Assembly (NCBI GenBank): GCA_017937065.1
Contig: JAGBEI010000014.1
Coordinates: forward strand, 1 to 64,000
Length of the DNA: 64,000 nucleotides
Origin: Clostridia bacterium
GTDB taxonomy: Bacteria; Bacillota; Clostridia; Oscillospirales; QAKW01
Direction of reading: 5' to 3'
This document shows positions 8,149 to 16,960 of this stretch, piece after piece (the stretch's first letter is position 1; each line of letters begins with the position of its first letter). The notes below the pieces were generated by a model. It was given only the letters and a program-made list of their open reading frames with translations. It had not been told where the DNA came from and searched no databases. The translations under genes and the position numbers were made by a program.

Positions 8149-8925
8149 TTACTTTGTTAAGTATTCCTTTGGTGTGCATTGAAATTCGCTGTAAAACGCA
8201 CGATAAAATGTTCGCAACGAGTTAAAGCCGCTTTCATATGCACAGTATGTCACGTTATTAGAATGGTCTTTCATAAGCAGAACCGCTTCGCGCAGTCGCA
8301 TCTTTGTTATGTAGTTATTGATGCCGATGCTGAAGCAGGATTTGAAATAGCGTGACAGATAACTGGGATTATAGCCGAATTTTGAGGCAAGAGAGGATAG
8401 CGTCAGATCTTTTTTGAAATTTTCATTGATATACAGCAATATCTGTGTCATTTTTTGCGGTTGGACGCTCTCGGTGCATGGCTTAAAGCACATACTATCC
8501 AGCAGGATTCCTAATATCGCATAGACACAGCCCGTGGTCAGAAGCGTGTTGCAGTTATTCATTATCACATCACAACATGCTTTGATCTTGTCAAACGTAT
8601 CACGGTCGGTAATAAATGGGTCATCTGTGCACTTGTCACGTATAAGCGCATTAAATTCGACACACTTGTCGTACGGTATGATAAGATATATTGATGTTGC
8701 ATTGTTTTTGGTGTAGTATCGGTGAGCGTTATAACTGAAAGCAACAGACATTTCACCCGCTTTGAGTGTGCGGTGGCTGTCATTTATCCACACATCGATC
8801 TCGCCATCTTCTACAAGGTATAATTCAATAGGAGAATGAAAATGAAAAAGAACACGGGGATTCGTTGCTTTGCCGCAATATATTAGGGAATCACTTTCGC
8901 GCTTTGCTAAAAGTTGAGGATACAT
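8149..8925 (-). CDS. AraC-family transcriptional regulator
   Basis: This 258-residue regulator has an N-terminal cupin-like sensor domain (HFHSPIELYLVEDGEIDVWIN, then LKAGEMSV) and a C-terminal double helix-turn-helix of the AraC type (LTLSSLASKFGYNPSYLSRYFK, then VTYCAYESGFNSLRTFYRAF). I chose the ATG at 8923-8925, which has GGAG nine nt upstream, over a TTG ten codons earlier. It is divergent from the MATE transporter gene, 124 nt away, and is a likely regulator of it. The ligand is unknown. Confidence 0.87.
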   Translation of the reverse strand: MYPQLLAKRESDSLIYCGKATNPRVLFHFHSPIELYLVEDGEIDVWINDSHRTLKAGEMSVAFSYNAHRYYTKNNATSIYLIIPYDKCVEFNALIRDKCTDDPFITDRDTFDKIKACCDVIMNNCNTLLTTGCVYAILGILLDSMCFKPCTESVQPQKMTQILLYINENFKKDLTLSSLASKFGYNPSYLSRYFKSCFSIGINNYITKMRLREAVLLMKDHSNNVTYCAYESGFNSLRTFYRAFYSEFQCTPKEYLTK

Positions 8926-9049
8926 ATTCAGGTGCTCCGTAAAAAAATGACGCAATAAACATTAAATCTGGCATGAAACTGTCAAATTTTTTCGATATGA
9001 TTATATCAGTTCTTATAATGCGAGTCAAGAAAAAGGAGCAATATTTACG

Positions 9050-10416
9050 ATGTTTTCAAGGCGAGATATAATAAAAATGATAATACCGCTAATTTTACAG
9101 AATATATTATCCGTAACTATAGGCGCAATGGATTCCATAATGGTGTCGGCGGCGGGAGAGGCAGCAGTCTCCGGTGTATCGCTTGTTGGTACGCTTGATG
9201 TATTGCTGATCACAGCGTTTTCATCTCTTGTAACGGGAGGCTCTGTTGTTATTTCGCAGAGTCTTGGCGAGAACGATAATACAATGGCACGTGAATGTGC
9301 AAAGCAACTTATTTACGTCACTACGGGTATCGCTGTTGTCATAACGGTAATTGTCGGTTGTGTACGTGAGCCGTTACTTAATCTGTTGTACGGTAAAGCA
9401 GCGACAGATGTTATGCAAAATGCGCAAGATTATTTTATGATAATTTCACTGTCGTTCCCGTTTCTTGCAATAAACAGTTCTTGTGCGGCATTGTTTCGAA
9501 CCATGGGAAACACGGTCACGCCAATGGGAGTGTCTATCGGTATGAATATCATAAATGTAATCGGCAACGCCGTGTTTATATACGGTTTCCATATGGGTGC
9601 GGCCGGAGCCGCTATCGCAACGCTTATATCTCGGATAGCCGGAGCTGCAGTTGGTATTGTATTGCTGCACAACAGAAAAAACACAGTGTATTTTGACAAG
9701 ATTTTAAGATATCGACCGAATATCGGTATTATTAAAAAGATGCTGTATATAGGTGTACCGCACGGTATTGAAGAAAGTTTTTTCTCCTTGGGAAGACTGA
9801 TGACACAAAGTCTTATATCGTCTATGGGTACCGCTTCCATTGCGGCAAATTCAGTAGCAAGCACCATTGCCAACTATCAGTATATGACCAGCTCTGCGAT
9901 AAGCAGTGTTGTAATACCGGTTGTCGGACGCTGTATCGGCGCAAAAAAAAAGACGAGGCTATCAAATATTCAAAAATGCTTATGCGTATGACATACGCGT
10001 TTTTATGGGTGGTGATACTGATTACTTTTATCCTTGTACGACCGATAATCGGAATGTTCAATCTGTCCAAAGAGGCCGCTTTGATTGCACTTATGCTTAC
10101 GGTCTTTCACGCCATATGCACGGGATTGATACGACCGTTTGCTTTTTATCTGCCGGTCGTTTTTAAGGCGGCAAGTGATGTAAAATTTACCCTTGTAGTA
10201 TCTACCGTGTCGATGTGGGTATTTCGCGTTGCACTCAGCTTTGTTCTGTCGCTCGAAAACGTCACGGTTTTCGGCTTTGTTCTGCCCGGTGCAGGATTAG
10301 GTATTGCAGGTGTATGGATCGCCATGATGGTTGACTGGCTATTCAGAGGCACACTCTATCTTATAAGGTATTTAAGCGGCAAATGGCTTAAAAAAGCATT
10401 TGCTACTATTTCCTAA
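9050..10416 (+). CDS. MATE-family efflux transporter, interrupted by a frameshift
   Basis: Two overlapping frames, 9050-9991 and 9976-10416, together encode a full-length MATE multidrug or metabolite/cation antiporter of about 455 residues with some twelve membrane helices. The first frame ends soon after GRCIGAKKK; the second resumes exactly where the family continues (DEAIKYSKMLMRMTYAFLW). The break is at a run of nine A (9943-9951). Ten A would restore the frame, and so would -1 slippage at A AAA AAG. It may be a pseudogene, a sequencing error or a recoded gene. The divergent AraC gene probably controls it. Confidence 0.82.
9946..9952 (+). other. Slippery heptamer A AAA AAG at the MATE frame junction
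   Basis: In the frame of the first MATE fragment the codons are GCA AAA AAA AAG ACG. The heptamer A AAA AAG is the same as the Escherichia coli dnaX -1 slippery site. A -1 shift here gives AAA AAG then GAC GAG GCT, which is the family-expected reading. No clear stimulatory stem-loop was identified by eye downstream. Confidence 0.5.
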
Positions 10417-10570
10417 TGATACTTTTAACACCGGGAAATATATGTGCATAATCATATCGTGCATCAGATTTTGGCAACAAAATCCAAACACGAATATAAG
10501 TATAGAAAACGGCATGATTCGAAGGCTATGCCGTAGTGAAACGGTAATATTAAATTTGAGATACAGAATC

Positions 10571-10606
10571 CGTTGGGGCACCCTCCGTAAGGAAGGTGCC
10601 CCAACG
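10571..10606 (+). terminator. Rho-independent terminator after the MATE gene
   Basis: A 12-bp perfect GC-rich stem (CGTTGGGGCACC with 10595-10606) is followed by GTATTTTTTA. It lies about 150 nt after the MATE stop and before the converging small hypothetical gene. Confidence 0.8.
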
Positions 10607-10617
10607 GTCCGTATTTT

Positions 10618-10896
10618 TTATCCTGATATTAAAATATAAACAAGCGCCAACACAAGAGGTATATCGGTATCGCTGCTGTCACTTATGAGCAGGAAAATTA
10701 TACCGAGCAGCAATAGCTCGTCTCTGCCAACAGATGACAACGAAAGCAGTCCGCGCCTCTCGCGCTTTTCTGATATCTGCACTGTGTTTGGACACACTGC
10801 CGAATCGTCACGGCGCGGTCCGTCTGGCGGGGTTTCGGGCGGAAACTCCCGCTCGCCTTTGTGCAGCACCTTATAAAGCTGTCCGTCGGTTTGCAT
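10618..10896 (-). CDS. Small hypothetical protein with C-terminal membrane segment
   Basis: This 92-residue protein has a charged, proline-rich N-terminal two thirds (EFPPETPPDGPRRDD). It ends in two short hydrophobic stretches, ELLLLGIIFLLIS and IPLVLALVYILISG, separated by DSSDTD. Similar acid-spaced C-terminal hydrophobic tails occur in small uncharacterised Clostridia proteins. A GGAG site lies 6 nt before the ATG. It is the last gene of a leftward three-gene hypothetical cluster. No function is assigned. Confidence 0.6.
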   Translation of the reverse strand: MQTDGQLYKVLHKGEREFPPETPPDGPRRDDSAVCPNTVQISEKRERRGLLSLSSVGRDELLLLGIIFLLISDSSDTDIPLVLALVYILISG

Positions 10897-11037
10897 TTAA
10901 GTCTCCATTCTGCCGCCGTAATGTCGGCACAGACGCAATCTGATTTTCGGAGCTGCCCCGCAAGCGGCGGCGGGTATGCCTGCCTGTGCCGCAGACGCGG
11001 CGGGCGTTAATGCCGCCGGCAAAAATAACAAAGATTA

Positions 11038-11757
11038 TCAGCCGCCGTCATTTCCCGCCCCGTCGCGGAAAATATCCAAAACCTTGAGCATGCGCAGCAT
11101 CTGCGCCGCCTCGTCCACACGTTTGGCACGCGCCGATGATATGTACGGCTTTAAGTCATAAAGCAGTCGGGTGCGCTCATCCCCGACATCAGAATTCATC
11201 GCCGCCACAGCCCGTGTCACTTTAAAAAGCATATCTGGGTCAACCCCTGCGGGAAGCAGTCCGCCGCCTCCGCCCGAAAGAGCACCGAGCAGCCCGGCAA
11301 GCTCGCCCGACGACGATAAAGCGGACGCGCCGCCCTTTGCCCCCTTTTCACCGTCTGTAAGCGACCCCAGCAATCCGGCAAGCATGTCGGCATTTACACC
11401 GTCTTTATTTTTGCCTCCCGCAACCGACTGCAAAAGGCCGGACAGAGCACCGTCTCCCCCGTCTTTTCGCCCGGATTTGTCCTTTCCCGTTTTTGCGAGC
11501 GCGCTTTTAAGTCCGCCCAGCGTATCGGGCGCCGTCCCGCTCTCGCCGGCAAGCACGCGTGCAATAGATGACAGCGCGTCGGGGTTACTGCTTATAAGCT
11601 CTGCAAGCCCGCCGGACTGCTCCGTGGCTTTTTTATCCGTCTTTTCGGTGGCAGACGGCGACTCTTTGCCCTGCTGTTTACCTAAAAGACCCCGCAGCTT
11701 ATCGGCGGTCTTCGGATCGGAAAGCAGGTCGCTCAGCATATCGGCAAGCTCCGCCAT
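11038..11757 (-). CDS. Hypothetical protein, Gly/Ser/Ala-rich with conserved C-terminal helix bundle
   Basis: This 239-residue soluble protein has an N-terminal helical segment (MLSDLLSDPKTADKLRGLLG). A long low-complexity middle is rich in G, S, A and K, with GLLQSVAGG, LLGSLTDG and LLGALSGG repeats. The C-terminal 65 residues (LFKVTRAVAAMNSDVGDERTRLL and onwards) appear structured. No catalytic motif is visible. It sits nine nt after the 91-residue gene and shares LLxG-type helical repeats with it, so the two may act together. I do not recognise a function. Confidence 0.6.
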   Translation of the reverse strand: MAELADMLSDLLSDPKTADKLRGLLGKQQGKESPSATEKTDKKATEQSGGLAELISSNPDALSSIARVLAGESGTAPDTLGGLKSALAKTGKDKSGRKDGGDGALSGLLQSVAGGKNKDGVNADMLAGLLGSLTDGEKGAKGGASALSSSGELAGLLGALSGGGGGLLPAGVDPDMLFKVTRAVAAMNSDVGDERTRLLYDLKPYISSARAKRVDEAAQMLRMLKVLDIFRDGAGNDGG

Positions 11758-11766
11758 AGCTCTTGC

Positions 11767-12042
11767 CTAACCTAAAATATCGCGCAGCTTTTTCTGTATA
11801 TCGTCCCGTGACAGTGCGCGCGAAAGCTCGTTTTTATCGGAAAGTCCGTTTAAAAGCGCATTTATGTCAACTCCCGAAAGCTCTTTTTCCAGCTGCTGCT
11901 TTCCGTTTTTTCCGGACAGCATTTTTTTTAGCTTTTTCTGCTGGCTGTCACTCATTGACTGCTCCAGTGTGTTAAGCAGTGCGTCACGCTGCGTTTTGTC
12001 CATACTTTTCAGCTCGTTCATTATTTTTTCAATATTATCCAT
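11767..12042 (-). CDS. Small helical hypothetical protein
   Basis: This 91-residue, highly charged, all-helical protein begins MDNIEKIMNELKSMDKTQRD. It contains SQQKKLKKMLSGKNGKQQLE and two short INALLNGLSDK/DIQKKLRDIL helices. The ribosome site AAGGGTGA is good. It is the first gene of the leftward cluster with the 239- and 92-residue proteins, so a shared role is likely, but no family function is known to me. Confidence 0.6.
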   Translation of the reverse strand: MDNIEKIMNELKSMDKTQRDALLNTLEQSMSDSQQKKLKKMLSGKNGKQQLEKELSGVDINALLNGLSDKNELSRALSRDDIQKKLRDILG

Positions 12043-12114
12043 ACTATCACCCTTATAAATGTTTTCTCTATATTTTATGCCGCGGCGTCAGTTATGATAC
12101 CGCTTTTTTCCGCC

Positions 12115-12143
12115 TTGACCTTTTGTATATTTAGCTGTATAAT
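12115..12143 (+). promoter_or_regulatory. Sigma-A promoter for the phosphodiesterase-mrnC cluster
   Basis: TTGACC (12115-12120), a 17-nt spacer and a perfect TATAAT (12138-12143) lie about 30 nt before the ATG at 12175. Confidence 0.8.
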
Positions 12144-12174
12144 AAATATGTCGAAATTTCGACAGGGTGAGATT

Positions 12175-12636
12175 ATGAGAATTCTTGTTCTTTCCGATTC
12201 GCACGGACATTTGTCCCGCGTTATGGAAATTTATAACAAAACACGATGCGAAGCCGTTATTTTTCTGGGCGACGGACTGAAGGACGCACAGGATTTGTAC
12301 AAAATCAGCGGTTCGGTGCCGGTATATATGGTGTGCGGCAACTGTGATTTTTTTGCAGGCGGCACGCCCGACACGCAGCTTTTGGAGCTTGAAGGCAGAC
12401 GCGTGCTTATTACGCACGGTCATCGCCAAAACGTCAAAAGCGGGCTGCTGGAGCTGAAATCGCAGGCTTTGCGCAGTCATGCCGATATTGTGCTTTTCGG
12501 TCATACGCATCAGAGTCTTTTAACGGAGCAGGACGGGCTGCTCCTTGCCAATCCCGGCGCCGCTTCCTGCGGCAAATACGCCGTTTTGACATTAAACGGC
12601 AAAATCGAAATTGAATTCGGGGACATGTATGACTAA
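12175..12636 (+). CDS. YfcE/MJ0936-family metallophosphodiesterase
   Basis: This 153-residue calcineurin-like phosphoesterase hydrolyses phosphodiesters with two metal ions. All metal motifs are present: SDSHGH (D and H), GDG, GNCD (GNxD type), THGH and GHTH. The ATG at 12175 (ribosome site AGGGTGAG) gives the family start MRILVLSDSHG; a longer frame begins upstream but would overlap the promoter. The end overlaps the start of mrnC by 8 nt, implying translational coupling. The natural substrate is unknown. Confidence 0.9.
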   Translation: MRILVLSDSHGHLSRVMEIYNKTRCEAVIFLGDGLKDAQDLYKISGSVPVYMVCGNCDFFAGGTPDTQLLELEGRRVLITHGHRQNVKSGLLELKSQALRSHADIVLFGHTHQSLLTEQDGLLLANPGAASCGKYAVLTLNGKIEIEFGDMYD

Positions 12637-13024
12637 AGAGGAGATCATAAGAAATTACGGCTCGCTGTCGCTGGCATATATAGGAGACGCGGCATACGAG
12701 CTTACGGCAAGAGAATACCTGCTGAACAACGGAGTGACCGACAACGGCAAAATGCACGTAAAGACAAAAACCTTTGTCAGCGCACATGCGCAGAATACGT
12801 TTTTGCAGGTCATAACTCCGTTTCTTACCGAGGACGAGCTCGCGGTGGTCCGCCGCGGGCGAAACGTCAAGTCCCGCTCACATCCCAAAAACGCGGACCT
12901 TTGCGAATATCACGGCGCGACGGGGTTTGAAGCGCTTTGGGGTTACCTGTATCTTTCCGATGACAGGGAAAGAATGGCGAATTTGTTTGAAATAATCGTA
13001 AATACTAACTTTAAGACGGAGTAA
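12629..13024 (+). CDS. mrnC: Mini-ribonuclease 3
   Basis: This 131-residue RNase III catalytic domain lacks a dsRNA-binding domain. In Firmicutes, Mini-III trims the 3' and 5' ends of pre-23S rRNA. The signature is LAYIGDAAYEL, with the catalytic Asp in GDA, and a later acidic residue lies in ALWGYLYLSDD. VRRGRNVKSRSH matches the family's basic substrate-binding segment. The ATG at 12629 overlaps the upstream stop and is preferred over a TTG six codons earlier. It lies in a typical clostridial housekeeping setting, 29 nt before yitT. Confidence 0.9.
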   Translation: MTKEEIIRNYGSLSLAYIGDAAYELTAREYLLNNGVTDNGKMHVKTKTFVSAHAQNTFLQVITPFLTEDELAVVRRGRNVKSRSHPKNADLCEYHGATGFEALWGYLYLSDDRERMANLFEIIVNTNFKTE

Positions 13025-13053
13025 AACGCTCCGTCAAAGGAGAGTGTTTTACG

Positions 13054-13932
13054 ATGTTCAAAAATTTTTCGGCAAAAAACTTTTTAAAGGATACCGCGTC
13101 ACTCATTGCAGGCGGCACGGTGTTTGCCGCAGGGCTGTGTGTATTTGCCGCGCCCAATGATATTCTGACGGGGGGAGCCTCGGGAATTGCGATAATTTTA
13201 GGCAGCCTTTTTAAAATTCCGCTGGGACTTGGAATAATTATCGTCAACATCCCGGTGCTAATCGCAGCGTTTTTTGTATGTGGCAGGCGCTATACCTTTA
13301 AAACGCTGTACGCTGTTGTACTGTTTTCGGCAGTAATAGATATTTTCGAGCTGCTTATTCCGGCGCGCTACGGGGACAATCCGCTGCTGGGCGCCATTTA
13401 CGGCGGTATTCTGACCGCGATCGGTCTTTTTATCGTTATGAAGCGGTCAATCGTAACAGGCGGAAGCGACCTTTTGGCGTATATAATACAGCGAGTGCGT
13501 CCCGGCAAGCAGATGGGTACGCTGCTGCTCATTATTGACGGCGTTATTGCGGCGCTGGGCGCCGTAATTTACAGAAGTCTTGAAACGGCGCTTTATTCAA
13601 TGGTGCTTATTATTATACTCACCATGACGCTCAACACTCTGCTGTCCGGGCGCGCGCACGGCGCAGTGCACTTTATATTTTCACAGGAGATACAGAATAT
13701 AAAGGAATGTATTGATAAGGAGCTGGGCCGCGGATGCACCGTCATCTGCGCACGCGGCGGGTATAACGACGACCCGCGCGATATAGTCATGTGCGCCGTC
13801 AACCTGCGCGAATCTGTGCTGCTGCGCCGGCGCGTATTTGAAATAGACGACAAGGCATTTATAATAATCGCAGACGCCGCAAGGGTCTGCGGCAACGGAT
13901 TTTTAAAACCCGAAAAAGAGGAAATCTTTTAA
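13054..13932 (+). CDS. YitT-family membrane protein (DUF161/DUF2179)
   Basis: This 292-residue protein has five or six N-terminal membrane helices in two halves (DUF161-type repeats, including NDILTGGASGIAIIL and SIVTGGSDLLAYII). It also has a C-terminal soluble DUF2179 domain of about 90 residues (VHFIFSQEIQNIKECI, ARGGYNDDPRDIVMCAV). The transport substrate of the family is not established. The ribosome site GGAGAG is adequate. Its stop overlaps the ATG of the next gene (TAATG), so translation is coupled to the rRNA methyltransferase. Confidence 0.88.
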   Translation: MFKNFSAKNFLKDTASLIAGGTVFAAGLCVFAAPNDILTGGASGIAIILGSLFKIPLGLGIIIVNIPVLIAAFFVCGRRYTFKTLYAVVLFSAVIDIFELLIPARYGDNPLLGAIYGGILTAIGLFIVMKRSIVTGGSDLLAYIIQRVRPGKQMGTLLLIIDGVIAALGAVIYRSLETALYSMVLIIILTMTLNTLLSGRAHGAVHFIFSQEIQNIKECIDKELGRGCTVICARGGYNDDPRDIVMCAVNLRESVLLRRRVFEIDDKAFIIIADAARVCGNGFLKPEKEEIF

Positions 13933-15221
13933 TGAATATGCTTGAATATTTAAAAGATATAACGGATATTGCACCGTATGTCGGCACTCCGCCCTTGCAC
14001 GGATTAAGGTTTAATCCCTTAAAGCTGAGCAGACAGCGGTTTGAAGAGCTGACGCCTGTTAAAATCACTCCCTGCGGATTTTATTCCTGCGGTTACCGCT
14101 CGGACGGCGAGGCACCGGGTACCCATCCCCTGCACATGGCAGGCGGATATTACATACAGGAGCCCAGCGCGATGAGCGCGATTGCCGCGCTTCAGGCACA
14201 GCCGACGGACGTCATTCTTGATATGTGCGCCGCTCCCGGTTCAAAATCCACCGCTATCGCCGCTCACTGCGGCGTGCTTGTCGCAAACGAAATAAACCCC
14301 AAGCGTGTGATGTCTCTTATAGGCAACACGGAGAGGATGGGACTTTCCAACACTCTTGTCACCAACTCCGACAGTGCGGTTGCAGCAAAGGCGTTTGAGG
14401 GGTACTTTGATAAAGTGCTGGTGGACAGTCCGTGTTCGGGCGAGGGTATGTTCAGAAAACACCCCGAAATTCTGCGCAGCTGGACGCCTGAGCTGGTCGA
14501 AATGTGCGCGCGCCGCTCCCGTACAATCCTGAGCAACGCCGCGCGGACGTTAAAGAAGGGCGGCAGGCTTATTTACAGCACCTGTACCTACAACCTTGAG
14601 GAAAACGAGATGGTTATTCTCGATTTTCTTGAAAACAACCCCGATTTTGAGCTTGCAGACACCGGTCTTAACATCGGTGAAAACGGATTTTTGGGGCTGA
14701 ACCGAGCAAAACGGATATTTATAAAAAACGGCGGCGAGGGACATTTTGTCTGTGCGCTGAAGCGGCGTGACCCGCCGCGGTGCACATCGCGCGTACAAAG
14801 CTTTAACATAACGGACAAGACCGACTTTTTGGACGGCATCATCCTTGACAAGCTCAGATTTTACAAAGACCACGACTTTGGAATAATCGAACATGAGGGA
14901 ACAAAATACGCGGTGCACAAAAAGCTGCCAAAGCCGGACGGCGTGCGTATAATGCGCGCGGGCGTAAAGCTCGGTGCGTTTGTTTCAAAGACCTTTAAGC
15001 CGGATCACCATTTGTTTATGGCAGCACACCCGTCGGTATTCCAAAACTTTGAAGCCGACATGGACACGGCGGAAAAATTTCTGCGCGGTGAGCCACTGAG
15101 TGCTCCCGACCGGCTCAAAGGCTACGTTGCCGTCACCTTTGAGGGACTGGCGCTGGGATTCGGCAAGGCGTCAGGCGGAATAATCAAAAACCATCTGCCG
15201 CACGGACTGCGGCTTATCTGA
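13932..15221 (+). CDS. RsmF-like rRNA (cytosine-C5) methyltransferase
   Basis: This 429-residue NOL1/NOP2/Sun-type enzyme transfers a methyl group from S-adenosylmethionine to a cytosine in rRNA. The SAM motif I is DMCAAPGSKSTAIA. The catalytic pair is Cys in VDSPCSGEGMF (motif IV) and Cys in IYSTCTYNLEENE (motif VI). A C-terminal extension of about 140 residues ending in the CAxTFEGLALGFGKASGG segment matches the RsmF/YebU RNA-binding region. It is translationally coupled to yitT. The methylated position is not deducible here. Confidence 0.9.
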   Translation: MNMLEYLKDITDIAPYVGTPPLHGLRFNPLKLSRQRFEELTPVKITPCGFYSCGYRSDGEAPGTHPLHMAGGYYIQEPSAMSAIAALQAQPTDVILDMCAAPGSKSTAIAAHCGVLVANEINPKRVMSLIGNTERMGLSNTLVTNSDSAVAAKAFEGYFDKVLVDSPCSGEGMFRKHPEILRSWTPELVEMCARRSRTILSNAARTLKKGGRLIYSTCTYNLEENEMVILDFLENNPDFELADTGLNIGENGFLGLNRAKRIFIKNGGEGHFVCALKRRDPPRCTSRVQSFNITDKTDFLDGIILDKLRFYKDHDFGIIEHEGTKYAVHKKLPKPDGVRIMRAGVKLGAFVSKTFKPDHHLFMAAHPSVFQNFEADMDTAEKFLRGEPLSAPDRLKGYVAVTFEGLALGFGKASGGIIKNHLPHGLRLI

Positions 15222-15255
15222 AAATATTACACAATATATAATAAAGGAGATATAA

Positions 15256-16389
15256 ATGAAAAAAAGACTTTTATCTGTTTTATCATTCATAACGGCTGTA
15301 ATAACGGCAATGTCGCTTAATATATTCGCGTCTGCCGCAGGCAACACGCTCACCGTCGGCAACGCGGCAGAATATGTAAAGGATAACCTGTCAAACGGAT
15401 ACTTAAACTTCGGCATAAGCGGCGTTACATATGAAATAACCGGTGACGCGCTCAAGGAATTCTACTACAATTCCGACATAAGATACTATGTGTTCAAATC
15501 ATCCGGCATCAGCGTGCGCGCCGATAAAAATTCCTTTTTTGATTTCGGACTGGAAAAGATAACAGCAGCCTTGTCACTCAACGGATTTAACGTCAGCTTC
15601 TATTATCAGAACGGCAGCGAAAAGAAGCTGAGCGAGCTCAGCCTGCCCGCATACTATTCGATACCGTGGGAAAACGCAAGCTCACGCACCACGGCAAGCT
15701 TTAACGGCGTTACAGTGCCCGCCCTGTCATACGACGGAGGGCTTTTGGAGTTTGAGACCGGGCTTGTCGGCACATTTACAATCATAAACTTTGAGTTTGC
15801 AGATGTATCAGAGTCGTTCCGCTGGTACTACAACTATGTAAACTCAGCCGGTGCGCTGGGAATCCTTGACGGTACGGGCGACAATAAATTTGAGCCGAAA
15901 TCAAACGTAACCCGCGCGCAGCTTGCCGCAATGATAGTAAAGGCTACGCAGGACATTGTAAGCTACCGCATTGACCCAAGCCTTTCATTTTCCGACGTAC
16001 CCGAGGGCAAATGGTACTATGAATACGTTATGAAATGCGCGGCGCTCGGAATAGTAGACGGTGTGGGAGACGGAAAATACAACCCGCTGGCAGGAGCTAC
16101 GCGGGAAGAAATCGCAACGGTAATTGCAAGACTTATAAAAATAATCGGCAAATACGGAAACGAGCCGCTTCCCGAAATCGATTCTCAGACAGTACAGGCA
16201 GAGCTTGCGGCAATTTACAGCGACGCGGGCAGTATTCACAACTACGCCAGAGAGTCGGTTATGCTCTGCTACAAGCTGGGCATAATGCAGGGCGACAGCG
16301 AAGGCTTCCGCGCTCGCAGCAAAACGGTGCGCGCTGAATGTGCAAAGATTTTTTATCTCATAAACAGAGCGTTGTCCGGAATAAAATAA
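15256..16389 (+). CDS. S-layer-homology (SLH) domain surface protein
   Basis: This 377-residue secreted protein has a signal peptide (KKRLLSVLSFITAVITAMSL...FASAAG). An N-terminal domain of about 170 residues is of unknown fold. Three C-terminal SLH repeats begin near FRWYYNYVNSAGALGILDG, KWYYEYVMKCAALGIVDG and NYARESVMLCYKLGIMQG, each followed by a TR/VRAE segment. SLH domains anchor proteins to pyruvylated secondary cell-wall polymer. The ribosome site AAAGGAGAT is strong. It lies 34 nt after the methyltransferase gene and may be cotranscribed. Confidence 0.9.
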   Translation: MKKRLLSVLSFITAVITAMSLNIFASAAGNTLTVGNAAEYVKDNLSNGYLNFGISGVTYEITGDALKEFYYNSDIRYYVFKSSGISVRADKNSFFDFGLEKITAALSLNGFNVSFYYQNGSEKKLSELSLPAYYSIPWENASSRTTASFNGVTVPALSYDGGLLEFETGLVGTFTIINFEFADVSESFRWYYNYVNSAGALGILDGTGDNKFEPKSNVTRAQLAAMIVKATQDIVSYRIDPSLSFSDVPEGKWYYEYVMKCAALGIVDGVGDGKYNPLAGATREEIATVIARLIKIIGKYGNEPLPEIDSQTVQAELAAIYSDAGSIHNYARESVMLCYKLGIMQGDSEGFRARSKTVRAECAKIFYLINRALSGIK

Positions 16390-16406
16390 AATACCTGTAA
16401 AAATCA

Positions 16407-16435
16407 TTGAAAACCAACTGTAAATATGCTAATAT
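16407..16435 (+). promoter_or_regulatory. Sigma-A promoter for the second TM2 gene
   Basis: TTGAAA (16407-16412), a 17-nt spacer and TAATAT (16430-16435) lie 32 nt before the ATG at 16468. Confidence 0.65.
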
Positions 16436-16467
16436 ATAAATAAATTCAAAGAGGGAGATTGGACAAT

Positions 16468-16884
16468 ATGGCTTTTTGTAAAAATTGCGGAAACGAAATG
16501 GATGATCTGGCGGTCGTATGCGTAAAATGCGGCACACCCAAGGGCGCGGGCGCGTCCTTCTGCCCGCATTGCGGCAAGCCGTTAATGCCGGGTGCCGCCG
16601 TTTGTACAGCCTGCGGAGTTCCTGTCAACAATACAGTTGCAGCAGCCGGCAGTGAACAGAAATCAAAAATTGCCGCCGGAATTATGGGAATTTTGATAGG
16701 CTCGCTGGGTATACATAACTTTTACCTCGGCTATACCACAAAGGCTGTTATTCAGCTGGTTCTGACCGTAGCTACCTGCGGATTCGGAGCTGCCATTTCA
16801 GGGATTTGGGGGCTTGTAGAGGGTATACTCATTCTCTGCGGCAACATCAACACCGACGCCAAGGGCAACCCGCTCAAGGACTGA
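16468..16884 (+). CDS. Zinc-ribbon TM2-domain membrane protein (copy 2)
   Basis: This 138-residue paralogue of the 3460 gene has the same plan: CKNCG, CVKCG, CPHCG and CTACG knuckles, a short linker, then a TM2 domain (AAGIMGILIGSLGIHNFYLGY and GIWGLVEGILILCGN). The ATG with GAGGGAGA nine nt upstream is chosen over an in-frame TTG three codons earlier. The two copies share nearly identical TM2 ends (VEGILILCGNI...DxKGxPL), suggesting duplication within this lineage. The function is unknown. Confidence 0.82.
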   Translation: MAFCKNCGNEMDDLAVVCVKCGTPKGAGASFCPHCGKPLMPGAAVCTACGVPVNNTVAAAGSEQKSKIAAGIMGILIGSLGIHNFYLGYTTKAVIQLVLTVATCGFGAAISGIWGLVEGILILCGNINTDAKGNPLKD

Positions 16885-16920
16885 GCTTTTCACGTCGAAA
16901 GCTAAAATATCAAAAACAAA

Positions 16921-16946
16921 CCGGGCACGGAAAATTCCGTGCCCGG
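16921..16946. terminator. Bidirectional terminator between TM2 copy 2 and the G5/3D gene
   Basis: A 12-bp perfect stem (CCGGGCACGGAA with 16935-16946) has a 2-nt loop. T-rich sequence follows on both strands between convergent genes. Confidence 0.85.
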
Positions 16947-16960
16947 TAGTTTATTTTTTA

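Noticed and set aside
10897-11031. 44-residue leftward frame ending directly before the 92-residue gene
   Set aside because: It needs a TTG start without a ribosome site and has a low-complexity Ala/Arg composition. Its stop touching the next ATG may be chance.
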